IMG/VR virus record: IMGVR_UViG_3300044623_000842 | Location: 1-23,050 of that record | From: a virus | DNA: 23,050 bases | Direction: 5' to 3' (one strand) | Shown here: positions 7,801 to 14,514 of the stretch, in pieces | Numbering within the stretch: the first letter of the stretch is position 1 | Layout of the letters: each line of letters begins with the position of its first letter | The notes under the pieces: generated by a model | Seen by the model: the letters and a program-made list of their open reading frames with translations, nothing else | What the model was told of the DNA's origin: nothing | Database searches by the model: none | Program-made: the position numbers and the translations under genes

Positions 7801-10010
7801 GTGATGGCGTAATCCAGCTCGTCACAAAGTCGCTTGAGCAGAACAAACGCAAGCCGATGACTCCGAAGCAGGTCGATCAACTCGGCACTGCGATGGATCA
7901 GTACAAGATCGCTCAGGACGCTGCGACCGCTGCTCGTGTTGAAGGGCGCACCGCTTTCGGAAGCAACAATCCAGCCGATATTCAGAGCGCACTGGACCGC
8001 ATCAACGTGGCCGACACGCTTCGCATGGAAGCGGATGTCGTTCTCAACGAGACGATTGCTAGGATCAATCCTTCGTCCGCTGCTGATCTCTTCGTGTCGC
8101 TTGTGCAGGGATCGGTCATGGCCCCGATCTCCATCGTTCGCAACGTAGTCGGCAACGCCATCAACCTGCCACTCCGTGAGACCGCCGATCTTACCTCGTC
8201 GCTCATCGACATGGCGCTGTTTGGTAGCAAGAACAACGCTTACAACTACAGGTCTCGGTTGCTCGATCGTATCAAGGCGTTTGGACAATCTTTGCCCGCT
8301 GCACAGAAAGCGATTCTCAGGGGTTCCAACGCCAACCCATACGAACTGGGAACAAGCATCGGAAACCCGCTCAACTTCCAGCGGGCGTGGAAGAATCTGT
8401 ACGAGGCCATGTCCGGTGAGTACCGAGGCAACGTGGTCCGCAATATTGTTGAGGCTACCGTTGGCGTGATGCCTGACATCATGCTGCGACTGACTCAGGC
8501 GACAGACATCCCGTTCAAGCAGGCCAACCGTGCGGCGATCGTCTCTGAGTTGGGACGCATGCGCGGTCTCACCGAAAGTCAAATCAAGCTGGCACTCAAG
8601 GATCCTGAGCTTGCGCTGATCTCTGATCAGGCTCGTGCCAATGGGCGCAAGGGATTCACCGCGGATGACATCAACACGATCGAAACCGAGGCCGCTCGGT
8701 CGGTGTTCCAACAAGACAATTCCGCTACCCGCATGGTGGCCGGTATCAACCGGTTCATCAAACAGGAGACTGGTTCTCTTGGATACGTTCCGTACCGCCT
8801 GATATCGCTCTTCCAGAAGACGCCCATCAACGTCGCCGCTGAGGCATTGCAGTTCACTCCTGCTGGCGTTCTTAGAGACTGGGGCAACATGAGTGTGCGC
8901 GACCGTGAGCAGGCTGTTGGCCGGCTCATCGTTGGAAGCATGGTGATGGGGGCGTTCTCCTATCTATACGACAAGGGTATCGTCACCCCCAACCTCGACA
9001 CTCCTGGCGAGACGAACAAGGCCCGTGAGCTGGCCAAGGCTGGTGGTGTCATGCCTCCCGGAACTCTCAACGTGTCGGCCCTCCGACGCCTCACTGCGGG
9101 TCAGGATCCTAGCTTCAAGCCGGGTGATACGGTCAAAGACCTGTCAGCCCTCGGAACCATGGGCGCTCTCGGCATCATCGTTGGATCCTCGAAGCGTATC
9201 GCAGAGCGTTCACGCACCGATGAACCCGACTTCTTCGCCCTCGGAAAGGGGTCTGCTCTGTCTGGCATCAACTTTGTAATGGAGCAGCAGTTCCTCAAAG
9301 GCACGAGCGACCTGATCAAGCTGATGTCCGAGGAATCGGGCGCTTCGCTTGAGCGGTTCGTGAAGAATCTGGCGGTCACCGCTGCGTCCCCCATCGCTCC
9401 TTCGACTCTTGGGTCTATCCGCCGCGCTGAACGCGAGTACCTGCCCGTCACGGGCGGAGAAGGCATCATTAAGGACACGGTAAATGAGCTGAACCAGCGG
9501 TTCGCAGCCCTTGGATTGGCCATCCCTGGCACCAAGGATCCGAATGCGATGCCGGTGCGCCGTGATCTGTGGGGAGAAGCGGTTGAGCAGACACCGAAGG
9601 GCAACAACCCGTGGGTTTACCAGTTCCTTTCGTTCGCCAAGAACCGAGAGATCGATGCCGACCCGCTGAACGCCTCGATTTACCGCGTGTGGCGCAGGAC
9701 TGCGGACAACAAGGCGCTCCCGTCCGTGCCCAATCCAAAACTTACGTTCGATAACCAGACCTACGAGCGGATGACCCCTGAGCAGTACGACCGATATGCT
9801 CAACTTGTTGGATACTATCGACGGATGTTTGCGGAACGAGCCTTTATGAGCGGTGCCTACCAGCAGCGCGGAGACGAAGCGCGTATCGATTACCTCACAG
9901 ACGCTTACGACGAGGGACTCAAGATCGGAAAGCTCAAATTCCTTCAGGAATTGAGGAAATCTGGCCAAACTCTGACGCCCGTAGCTCCCCGCCGAGGCTT
10001 CGAGGAATAA
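4824..10010 (+). CDS. 1728-residue large polyvalent virion protein with HEIGH metallopeptidase-like motif
   Basis: The longest gene here, starting three bases after the previous stop. Order of parts: residues 39-98 form a Gly/Ala-rich hydrophobic stretch that could insert in membranes; about 215-480 are charged and helical; HEIGH at 560-564, with Glu616/617 downstream, fits a gluzincin-type zinc site; about 700-870 form a strand-rich domain (TPVGVRIDIPAF, HSYFYDKRTDRPV) resembling a domain I recall from large phage and plasmid polyvalent proteins; about 1088-1134 and 1364-1384 are hydrophobic; a long helical C-terminus follows. Three similar linkers (R-x-Q-R-G-E/D) at 490, 685 and 875 bracket the two central domains. 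Size, position and membrane-like segments suggest an injected inner-core protein comparable in role to T7 gp15/gp16. Peptidase activity is inferred from the motif alone. Confidence 0.75.
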   Translation: MTQEQRDWLEKNGLDPTVYDIDAEGNVFENPVERMSKTRAALTSAAASTLPSLGGLAAAVPGMKAGAALFAPLGPVGSAVGSVVGGMVTGFGGSYLTGKVQEAALERYAPEAIEQISRAQEEQPVASFVGGVAPTALTMRPTTQGLSGLLRPTVRGTTLREAVTRPEFVAPASNVAANVAQSAAGQALKVAQGGEFSPAEFAAETAIGTLFNRPTRLGRKLGLPDLPEVPEAQKTDLERARLMAERPEEFVTPREERLGIGREREARQQYFDEGEPVTEKARAKEYADWWKSETEPTADLIKQAAESVKIKIPRERINELANDPDVARVINDPTTLPEFVAKQSQDALQDAYENAAKQSESTKTQTYQNITDDAADLLAKVDQGGVPGFITNNLRKIAEKNGITIDGSDTPNSVIEKLRQKSRSYQETPDWMRPAPEDVSKAETIQKQNAEAGLMEEGMAAQELLNEQKKRRNKQGIDAAREIYNDIYSRFQRGEGEPRISQADIDAAAQIAARRGLKIELDRAYSGSREVRGVYMVNPDTGDRIVRVNPLMATPDTAIHEIGHDVFRGVTNPSMRKSLLETAIDTPAFKSEMAARQAEVDQGLMTPEQARNIALEEGVIQAFGEQIPNINRSELRSWFQAFKASTKQLVTGRLSPDDAIAWLHYASTEAVPWKGVAAPKATEQRMQRGEEQPRIGLNKDFATPPTEQKAIEALASSKQPFWRQHESLPEGTPVGVRIDIPAFLNKGTYVQTIHEPATPGNVGDRIGYDTSVRLSGPVRFFVKEGSEDIGSGALAIKEGRAKKHPIATVEGRLTNNRSIPADIESWTPVGMDPKKHSYFYDKRTDRPVIGGSESYSVGNTVFVKDPIYGNPQDFRYQRGDERTRKFAERVATSEQVPSEVRRVVAGSPEAQYIEQSVRDEASRASIKSDRELAADIIDPESNTRVISGMEQFNRQIASGDMDGASKTALSLAKSGTTWGQLINQFKLLKSASRDGVIQLVTKSLEQNKRKPMTPKQVDQLGTAMDQYKIAQDAATAARVEGRTAFGSNNPADIQSALDRINVADTLRMEADVVLNETIARINPSSAADLFVSLVQGSVMAPISIVRNVVGNAINLPLRETADLTSSLIDMALFGSKNNAYNYRSRLLDRIKAFGQSLPAAQKAILRGSNANPYELGTSIGNPLNFQRAWKNLYEAMSGEYRGNVVRNIVEATVGVMPDIMLRLTQATDIPFKQANRAAIVSELGRMRGLTESQIKLALKDPELALISDQARANGRKGFTADDINTIETEAARSVFQQDNSATRMVAGINRFIKQETGSLGYVPYRLISLFQKTPINVAAEALQFTPAGVLRDWGNMSVRDREQAVGRLIVGSMVMGAFSYLYDKGIVTPNLDTPGETNKARELAKAGGVMPPGTLNVSALRRLTAGQDPSFKPGDTVKDLSALGTMGALGIIVGSSKRIAERSRTDEPDFFALGKGSALSGINFVMEQQFLKGTSDLIKLMSEESGASLERFVKNLAVTAASPIAPSTLGSIRRAEREYLPVTGGEGIIKDTVNELNQRFAALGLAIPGTKDPNAMPVRRDLWGEAVEQTPKGNNPWVYQFLSFAKNREIDADPLNASIYRVWRRTADNKALPSVPNPKLTFDNQTYERMTPEQYDRYAQLVGYYRRMFAERAFMSGAYQQRGDEARIDYLTDAYDEGLKIGKLKFLQELRKSGQTLTPVAPRRGFEE

Positions 10011-10027
10011 TTTCCGCAAGAAATAGT

Positions 10028-10066
10028 TTGCAACACTCGGCAACACGGGGTACGTTCTTCCCCGTG
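10028..10066 (+). promoter_or_regulatory. Candidate promoter with direct and inverted repeats ahead of the HTH gene
   Basis: TTGCAA (10028-10033) and TACGTT (10051-10056) are separated by exactly 17 bases, a modest match to a sigma70-type -35/-10 pair. The heptamer GCAACAC occurs twice, at 10030-10036 and 10040-10046, one helical turn apart. CACGGGG (10044-10050) and CCCCGTG (10060-10066) form a perfect 7-bp inverted repeat with a 9-base loop, ending in the GTG start of the HTH gene. The repeats look like binding sites for a regulator, possibly the HTH protein itself. A start near 10063 would give an almost leaderless mRNA. The inverted repeat could instead be a weak end-of-operon hairpin for the virion genes; no T-run follows it. 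Confidence 0.45.
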
Positions 10067-10237
10067 AGCGTAAAACTACTCTCGATCAAAGAGATCGCAC
10101 AGACCCTCGGGACTCATCCCGAGACGGTGCGTCGATGGATCAGGGATGGTCGGCTTCCAGCCATGAAGGCAACGAAGCGCACGATCCGTGTTCGCTCCGA
10201 CGTCATCGAGCAACTACTCCGAAACAACAGCAAATGA
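10064..10237 (+). CDS. Excisionase/MerR-type helix-turn-helix protein
   Basis: A 57-residue protein from the GTG at 10064; an in-frame TTG at 10028 would add 12 residues but lies inside the candidate promoter. The sequence LLSIKEIAQTLGTHPETVRRWIRDGRLPAMK, followed by RTIRVRSDVIEQLL, is a textbook winged HTH of the excisionase/HTH_17 type: recognition helix around HPETVRRWI, then the DGRLPA turn and a wing. Such phage proteins act as excisionases, early regulators or replication-origin binders. With no integrase in view, a regulatory role for the replication operon is the simpler reading. The stop overlaps the next start (ATGA). Confidence 0.8.
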   Translation: MSVKLLSIKEIAQTLGTHPETVRRWIRDGRLPAMKATKRTIRVRSDVIEQLLRNNSK

Positions 10238-11013
10238 ACGCAATCGCAACGACAACCGCTGATGCATCCTCCGAGATGTACAGCAAGATCGCAGACCCCA
10301 TCACCGCCATCGAGAAGATGGGCGAGTGGATCGCAGCCAGCGGAATGCTGGGATGCACCAAGGTCGAACAGGGAAAGCTCATCGCGTGGCAATGCGCCGC
10401 CGAGAAGAAGACCCCGTTCGATTTCCGCCGGGAATACCACATCATCAACGGCTCCCTCAGCATGCGCTCCGACGCCATGCTGGCCGGCTACCGCGCCCGC
10501 GGCGGCAAGGTGGTGTGGAAGCAGTTCGATACCAAGGCAGCGATCGCTGTCTGGTCCTACGATGGTAACCAGTGCGAGATCGGGTTCTCCACCGAGGACG
10601 CCAAGCTCGCCGGTCTCCTGCCCGCCAAGCCGGGTTCCGGATGGGCCAAGGATCCTGGTGCCATGCTCCGCGCTCGGTGCATCAGCAAAGCGATCCGCAT
10701 GCTCGCGCCAGAGGTTGTGGCCGGCATCTACACCCCTGAGGAGACCGAGGACTTCCAGCCCGCGCCGTCCGAGGTAGCGGTCGCTCCCACTAAGAGCTTC
10801 GACCTCTTGGCCAAGCTGGAAGAACTCTTCGAGTCACGCGAGTCCGATGTGAACGCGCTGCTGCTCAAGGCCGGTCGAATCAAGGAAGGCCAGACCTTCC
10901 GCGATCTGGATGACGCATTCGCTTCCAAGTACATCAGCAAGCCTGACCTGATCCTCGGCAAGCTGCCCGTGATCGTGACCCCTGAGATCGTGAACGCGGA
11001 GGTGCAGCCGTGA
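10234..11013 (+). CDS. RecT-like single-strand annealing protein (putative)
   Basis: A 259-residue protein from the ATG that overlaps the HTH gene stop. The core reads like the RecT/Bet group: CTKVEQGKLIAWQCAAEKKTPF, then FRREYHIINGSLSMRSDAMLAG (the small-set motif seen around S/LxxRxDAMLA in phage annealases), then a Lys/Trp/Asp-rich segment, and RCISKAIRMLAPEVVAGIY-TPEE. The last 80 residues are more variable and helical. The immediate downstream neighbour is a PDDEXK exonuclease, which is the standard RecT-RecE pairing, so it probably loads on resected single strands to drive annealing during phage DNA replication. The family call is from motif memory and synteny; a profile search would decide. 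Confidence 0.65.
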   Translation: MNAIATTTADASSEMYSKIADPITAIEKMGEWIAASGMLGCTKVEQGKLIAWQCAAEKKTPFDFRREYHIINGSLSMRSDAMLAGYRARGGKVVWKQFDTKAAIAVWSYDGNQCEIGFSTEDAKLAGLLPAKPGSGWAKDPGAMLRARCISKAIRMLAPEVVAGIYTPEETEDFQPAPSEVAVAPTKSFDLLAKLEELFESRESDVNALLLKAGRIKEGQTFRDLDDAFASKYISKPDLILGKLPVIVTPEIVNAEVQP

Positions 11014-11789
11014 GTGGAGAAATCATCTGCAACATGCCGGCGGCGATCTACCACGGCACCAAGGCTCTCTCGAAGTCTGGACTCGATCAGTTCCGTAAGT
11101 CGCCCGCCCACTTCCGCGCTTGGCAGGATGGCACGACCAAGAACGAGTCGTCCCCCGCTCTGGAGTTCGGGACCGCCGTTCACATGGCGATCCTTGAGCC
11201 TGAGCTGTTCGCACTGAACTACACGTTGTTCACAGGCGATCGGCGCAACAAGGATGGCAAGATGGCCTACGAGGCGGTCATCGCTTCTGGCAAGATCCCT
11301 CTCAATCAAGAGCAGTGGGACAACATCACCGGAGCCGCCGCCGCGGTTCATGCTCACCCTGCCGCAGCGCCGCTACTCAACGGCATCCAGACCGAGGTCT
11401 CGTGCTTCGACTCGTGGAATGGCGTGAATGTCAAGGCTCGCATCGATGGCCTCGCCAAGGACTACATCATCGATGTCAAAACCACCCAGGACGCGTCCCC
11501 AGCGGCATTCGGCAAGTCGTGCGCCCAGTTCCGCTATCACGTGCAAGCCGCGTGGTACCAGCGCATGACCGGGGTCAACCGGTTCATCTTCATCGCAGTC
11601 GAGAAGGAAGCGCCCTATGGCGTGGCCTGCTACGAACTCGATCAACAGGCCATCGACCTCGGTCACTCAATCATCGAGGAGCAACTCCGCACGTTCGTCG
11701 AATGCCAACAGCTCAACTCTTGGCCTTGTTACTCATCAACCATCCAATCACTCTCGCTGCCCGCGTGGGCGGCTCGTCAGTCCGAATAA
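11010..11789 (+). CDS. PDDEXK exonuclease, RecE/YqaJ-type
   Basis: A 259-residue protein from a GTG start overlapping the RecT-like stop (GTGA), with GGAGG at 10998-11002 just upstream. The hallmarks of the RecE C-terminal nuclease family are present: an N-terminal YH..KALSKSGLDQFRKSPAHF segment, GTAVH with His58, Glu129, Asp146 in KARIDG, the catalytic D-V-K at 155-157 (IIDVKTT), and the Q-A-A-W-Y helix with Gln179 and Tyr183. It should degrade double-stranded DNA ends with a metal ion to give single strands for the adjacent annealing protein. Length is normal for the isolated nuclease domain. All expected catalytic residues are seen, so this is among the safest calls here. Confidence 0.88.
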   Translation: MSGEIICNMPAAIYHGTKALSKSGLDQFRKSPAHFRAWQDGTTKNESSPALEFGTAVHMAILEPELFALNYTLFTGDRRNKDGKMAYEAVIASGKIPLNQEQWDNITGAAAAVHAHPAAAPLLNGIQTEVSCFDSWNGVNVKARIDGLAKDYIIDVKTTQDASPAAFGKSCAQFRYHVQAAWYQRMTGVNRFIFIAVEKEAPYGVACYELDQQAIDLGHSIIEEQLRTFVECQQLNSWPCYSSTIQSLSLPAWAARQSE

Positions 11790-11808
11790 ACAACACACAT
11801 CCCAACAC

Positions 11809-12228
11809 ATGAAATTCAAAGTCGATCGTTCCCAAGCCGAAGTGAAGCCGTTTGCCGGCCCCGGCGAATACACTGTCATCGTCAACTCCTGCAAGGATGA
11901 CGGTCTGGACAAGAGCGGTAACAGCGTCGCAACCCTGCGATACAAGGGTCCATCCGGGGAGGTCATCAGCGACCGCTTCGTTCTCAAGGACACCATGATG
12001 TGGCGCATTCAGGCGCTGATCAGTGCGACCGAGGCAAACATCGATGACGGTGCTGAGTTCGATTTTAGCCTCAACGGAGCCTTCTTCCGATTCCTCCAAG
12101 GCTTCGTTGGACTGTCCCTCGTGATCGTCCTAGAAGAGGAGAAGTACACCGACAAGTTCGGTGCTGAGCAGACCGCTCTGCGAGTCCGTCGCATGAAGAA
12201 GGTGCCGAGCGATAACGACACCATCTGA
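11809..12228 (+). CDS. DUF669/SSB-like phage protein
   Basis: A 139-residue protein. The start at ATG 11809 is chosen because the protein begins MKFKVDRSQAEVKPFAGPGEYTVIV, the usual opening of this group; the open frame extends upstream into the exonuclease gene, but without conserved texture. The beta-rich core (YTVIV..C, GNSVATLRYKG, ISDRFVL), the W-R-I-Q-A-L-I helix, and the later LVIVLEEEKYTDKFG with basic RVRRMKKV are typical of DUF669-type proteins found beside phage recombinases. A role in binding single-stranded DNA alongside the annealase is inferred from that context. The upstream 19 bases are CA-rich with no Shine-Dalgarno sequence. A GC-rich hairpin follows the stop. Confidence 0.65.
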   Translation: MKFKVDRSQAEVKPFAGPGEYTVIVNSCKDDGLDKSGNSVATLRYKGPSGEVISDRFVLKDTMMWRIQALISATEANIDDGAEFDFSLNGAFFRFLQGFVGLSLVIVLEEEKYTDKFGAEQTALRVRRMKKVPSDNDTI

Positions 12229-12242
12229 CCTACAAACAAAAG

Positions 12243-12270
12243 CCCCCCGGAGAGTGCAGGCTCCGGGGGG
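12243..12270 (-). terminator. 10-bp perfect GC hairpin just before the helicase start
   Basis: CCCCCCGGAG (12243-12252) pairs with CTCCGGGGGG (12261-12270) around an 8-base loop. On the minus strand the stem is followed by C and then TTTTGTTTG, so it has the form of an intrinsic terminator for leftward transcription. On the plus strand no T-run follows; instead the helicase ATG (12275) begins four bases after the stem. It could therefore block antisense transcription, weaken rightward transcription, or hide the initiation region of the helicase mRNA. The stem itself is certain; its role is not. Confidence 0.7.
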
Positions 12271-12274
12271 TGAC

Positions 12275-13438
12275 ATGAGTCCAAAACAAACAAACAAAGC
12301 GCAACGACACGCTATGCAGACCAAAGATCATCCGGAAACCATTTCGACGCAAGCATTTCTGCTGCGTCCCTACCAGCAACGAGCGGTCGAGTGGGCCAAG
12401 TCTGGAGCTGATGGACTCATCATCGCACCAGCAGGATGCGGCAAGACACTGATCGCTTCATCGATCATCAAGCACTACTCACAGGATCCTAGCTGGACCT
12501 TTGGTTGGATTGCTCCCACCCGAGAGACATGTCAGCAGGCATGCGATGCTCTCGTGGCTGTGGGTGTGGACCCTACTCGCGTCGATGTGCGCTGCCCCCA
12601 CGAATCCGTAGATTTCAGCAGCAAGAAACTGATCATCGTCGATGAAGCCAAGCATGCGCCTGCGACCACATGGAAGCGCATTATCGAGTCGTGCAAGGGA
12701 CTGAGGTTTGGCTTCGACGCAACGCCTTGGTCCGATGACGGCGAGCGAAACGAAGAACTCCGTAAGCTGTTCCGCGGCAATCAGTTCGAGATCAAGCGCG
12801 AGGAACTCCAAGGAGTTCTGGCCCACGCAACCGTGTACATGCACTCGGCCAGCGACAAAGGTCTCCAGCAGAAGATCGATGATCACATCGAGATGCTCTT
12901 CAACGATCGCAAACGCTACATGCGGATCAAACACGCCGAACTCCGTGCGATGTGCGCTTGGGAAGCGATCACCGAGATCGGAATCTGCAAGAACATGGAT
13001 CGAAACGGAATGGCAGCGGCTATGGCATCAGCATCCGGTGGATCGAAATGTCCAACTCTGGTTCTGGTTCCACGAGTCACACTCGGGATGTGGTTCGCAT
13101 CGCTGCTGTCTGGCGCTGTCTGCATTCACTCGAAGGTTCCGAAGAAGGTCCGAGCCAATGTCATGGATGCGTTCAGGAAAGGAGACATCCAGATCTTGAT
13201 CGCCACCTCTCTGGCCGACGAGGGATTGGATCTGCCGAACGTCCACACGCTGGTCATGGTGTCCGGTGGGCGGAGCGCCCAGAAGACGATCCAGCGGGCC
13301 AGCCGTGCGCTGCGTCGAGCGCCAGGAAAGGATCACGCGATCATCCACGACTTCCGCGACACATTCCATCCGCTCGCAGAAGCCCACGCCAAGAAGCGCA
13401 TCAAGTGCTACAAGGAACTCGGATGCCACTTCGCATGA
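12275..13438 (+). CDS. Superfamily 2 DEAD/DEAH-like helicase
   Basis: A 387-residue helicase from ATG 12275; an upstream in-frame GTG at 12254 lies inside the hairpin loop and is less likely. ATG 12314 is another option. Motifs in order: RPYQQRAVEW (Q-motif-like), Walker A APAGCGKT at 51-58, motif Ia GWIAPTRETC, motif II D-E-A-K at 123-126 followed by His, SGGRSAQKTIQRASRALRR with motif VI Q-R-x-x-R-x-x-R starting at 340, and DILIATSLADEGLDLP-type motif V before it. It is compact, close to the UvsW/RadD-like phage helicases that remodel branched DNA. The DEAK variant of motif II is slightly unusual. Placed with annealase, exonuclease and resolvase, it likely acts in recombination-dependent replication. 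Confidence 0.88.
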   Translation: MSPKQTNKAQRHAMQTKDHPETISTQAFLLRPYQQRAVEWAKSGADGLIIAPAGCGKTLIASSIIKHYSQDPSWTFGWIAPTRETCQQACDALVAVGVDPTRVDVRCPHESVDFSSKKLIIVDEAKHAPATTWKRIIESCKGLRFGFDATPWSDDGERNEELRKLFRGNQFEIKREELQGVLAHATVYMHSASDKGLQQKIDDHIEMLFNDRKRYMRIKHAELRAMCAWEAITEIGICKNMDRNGMAAAMASASGGSKCPTLVLVPRVTLGMWFASLLSGAVCIHSKVPKKVRANVMDAFRKGDIQILIATSLADEGLDLPNVHTLVMVSGGRSAQKTIQRASRALRRAPGKDHAIIHDFRDTFHPLAEAHAKKRIKCYKELGCHFA

Positions 13439-13572
13439 GCACCGCACTCACCATCGTCTCCATGGCCGTGCTGATGCCCCTCTGCGTGATCGCAGGTGTC
13501 TACGTAGGCCACACTCTCACCATCAAGTCCCAACAAACCAAAACCAATGAGCAAAACAATCGTAGCCTGTGA
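13435..13572 (+). CDS. 45-residue single-span membrane microprotein
   Basis: ATG 13435 overlaps the helicase stop (ATGA), and the frame closes at TGA 13570-13572, 26 bases inside the resolvase gene. The product begins MSTALTIVSMAVLMPLCVIA and continues through GVYVGHTLTI into a short polar tail (KSQQTKTNEQNNRSL). That is one clean N-terminal transmembrane helix of about 25 residues with no charge before it. The tight coupling at both ends supports a real gene. It could be a small holin-like or regulatory membrane peptide; no family is recognised. Confidence 0.6.
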   Translation: MSTALTIVSMAVLMPLCVIAGVYVGHTLTIKSQQTKTNEQNNRSL

Positions 13573-14002
13573 CCCCGGCGTGAACGGCGGGTTCGCAATC
13601 CACACCAAGGACGGGATCCTCCTGTTCGCAATGCCCGAATCATTGCCCGATATGGCGCAACTACTAAGCGGATTCAAATTAGCAGATAGCCATCTCTGGA
13701 TTGAGAAGGTCCCCAAGTTCGTGTCCAAGCTGACTCCTGCTGCAAGCGTTGCCACGCTACATGAGAACTACGGCATCATCCAAGGATTGGCCTACTCCAT
13801 TGGATACGCCCTCCACCGCGTGGAACCCAAGGTATGGCAAGACCCTCTTGGACTGGGTGGTAAACGCTCCTGCGCCAACTCCGCGGAGTGGAAGCGCAAG
13901 CTCAAGGCGAAGGCCCAGGAACTGTATCCGCACCTAGATGTCACGCTTAAGAACTGTGACGCCCTGCTGGTCCTCCACTACGCCCAGGGAGGTGGTCGAT
14001 GA
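13547..14002 (+). CDS. RuvC-like Holliday junction resolvase
   Basis: A 151-residue RNase H-fold nuclease. The first strand carries IVACDPGVNGGFAI with Asp9 and the glycine-rich turn typical of RuvC-type enzymes. Glu53 lies in LWIEKVP, followed by a Ser/Thr/Ala helix region and VEPKVWQ, which matches the usual P.xWQ segment of phage RuvC proteins. The C-terminal helix has N-C-D-A-L with Asp138. The second acidic residue normally three positions before it is a Lys here, so one ligand of the metal site appears to differ. Its role is resolving branched replication and recombination intermediates. It starts inside the preceding microprotein gene, and its stop overlaps the next ATG. Confidence 0.8.
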   Translation: MSKTIVACDPGVNGGFAIHTKDGILLFAMPESLPDMAQLLSGFKLADSHLWIEKVPKFVSKLTPAASVATLHENYGIIQGLAYSIGYALHRVEPKVWQDPLGLGGKRSCANSAEWKRKLKAKAQELYPHLDVTLKNCDALLVLHYAQGGGR

Positions 14003-14163
14003 GCGAGCAGGTCAAACGAATGATCAACGATGGTACCGGGGTGTACCAGATGAGCAGGAGCCAAGCCGGTGAAACCTATCGTGCAGCGAAGAAACTTAAA
14101 AGATATGAAGTCAGCTACTGGAACAGAAACAAAAAGAACAAACAAACCCAAACGAAACCGTGA
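13999..14163 (+). CDS. Small basic protein, unknown
   Basis: A 54-residue protein from ATG 13999, which overlaps the resolvase stop (ATGA); the stop is at 14161-14163. It reads MSEQVKRMINDGTGVYQMSR followed by a helical AGETYRAAKKLKR segment and a Lys/Asn/Gln-rich tail. The helix pair with GVYQMSRSQAGETYRAA resembles a small HTH or DNA-binding motif, but this is weak. Its 3' half overlaps the next gene by 59 bases in another frame. Base composition becomes A-rich within this gene. Confidence 0.5.
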   Translation: MSEQVKRMINDGTGVYQMSRSQAGETYRAAKKLKRYEVSYWNRNKKNKQTQTKP

Positions 14164-14299
14164 TCTTGTTAAACACGTTTTAGTGTCACCAGATGTGCAT
14201 GCTGAGTTAAAGGCATACGCAATCAAAAATGGATATAGAACTCAGGGACTGGCAGATGAAGCAATTGCAGAATATCTAAAGAGACAGGAATCGAAATGA
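14105..14299 (+). CDS. Ribbon-helix-helix-like DNA-binding protein
   Basis: A 64-residue protein from ATG 14105; an in-frame GTG at 14069 would add 12 residues. After a Lys/Arg/Thr-rich arm, the sequence KHVLVSPDVHAELKAYAIKNGYRTQGLADEAIAEYLKRQ gives one beta strand and two helices, the CopG/Arc ribbon-helix-helix pattern. Such phage proteins are dimeric repressors or accessory regulators. The gene is clearly more AT-rich than its surroundings: 38 % GC on the line at 14101 and 42 % at 14161, against about 67 % at 11521. This suggests a separate origin. The stop overlaps the next ATG. Confidence 0.65.
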   Translation: MKSATGTETKRTNKPKRNRDLVKHVLVSPDVHAELKAYAIKNGYRTQGLADEAIAEYLKRQESK

Positions 14300-14514
14300 C
14301 CAACCAACCAATCAACGACGGAGGAAGTGCTTTCCCTTCCCCTCCTAGCCAGCATTCAAATGGTTTCTACTCCACCGGAGAAGGCATGACCCTGCGCGAC
14401 TACTTCGCGGCGAAGGCAATCAATGAAGTGGGATGGTACAACAACATAAACCAGAGCGCGATTATGGATTACGAAATAGCCGACGCATTGCTCAAAGCGA
14501 GGGGGGGCAAGTGA
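14296..14514 (+). CDS. Conserved-type small phage protein with GMTLRDYFAAKA motif
   Basis: A 72-residue protein starting at the ATGA overlap. NDGGSAFPSPP near the N-terminus and GEGMTLRDYFAAKAINE in the middle form a pair of motifs I remember from many phage and prophage small proteins of unknown function (DGGxAFP followed by GM[ST]LRDYFAA). The C-terminal YEIADALLKARGGK is helical. The function is not known to me. The gene ends in a G-run that doubles as the ribosome-binding region of the following GTG start. Confidence 0.7.
   Translation: MTNQPINDGGSAFPSPPSQHSNGFYSTGEGMTLRDYFAAKAINEVGWYNNINQSAIMDYEIADALLKARGGK

Noticed and set aside
7500-8714. 404-codon minus-strand frame inside the giant virion gene
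   Set aside because: It is a shadow of the plus-strand gene, whose sequence shows clear protein texture; no motif is seen in the minus-strand product.
9210-10046. 278-codon minus-strand frame at the end of the giant gene
   Set aside because: Antisense shadow of the real gene, without a promoter or recognisable domain.
10028-10237. Possible lysogeny/excision module because of the excisionase-like HTH
   Set aside because: No integrase, attachment-site-like repeat or repressor/antirepressor pair is visible, so integration cannot be supported.
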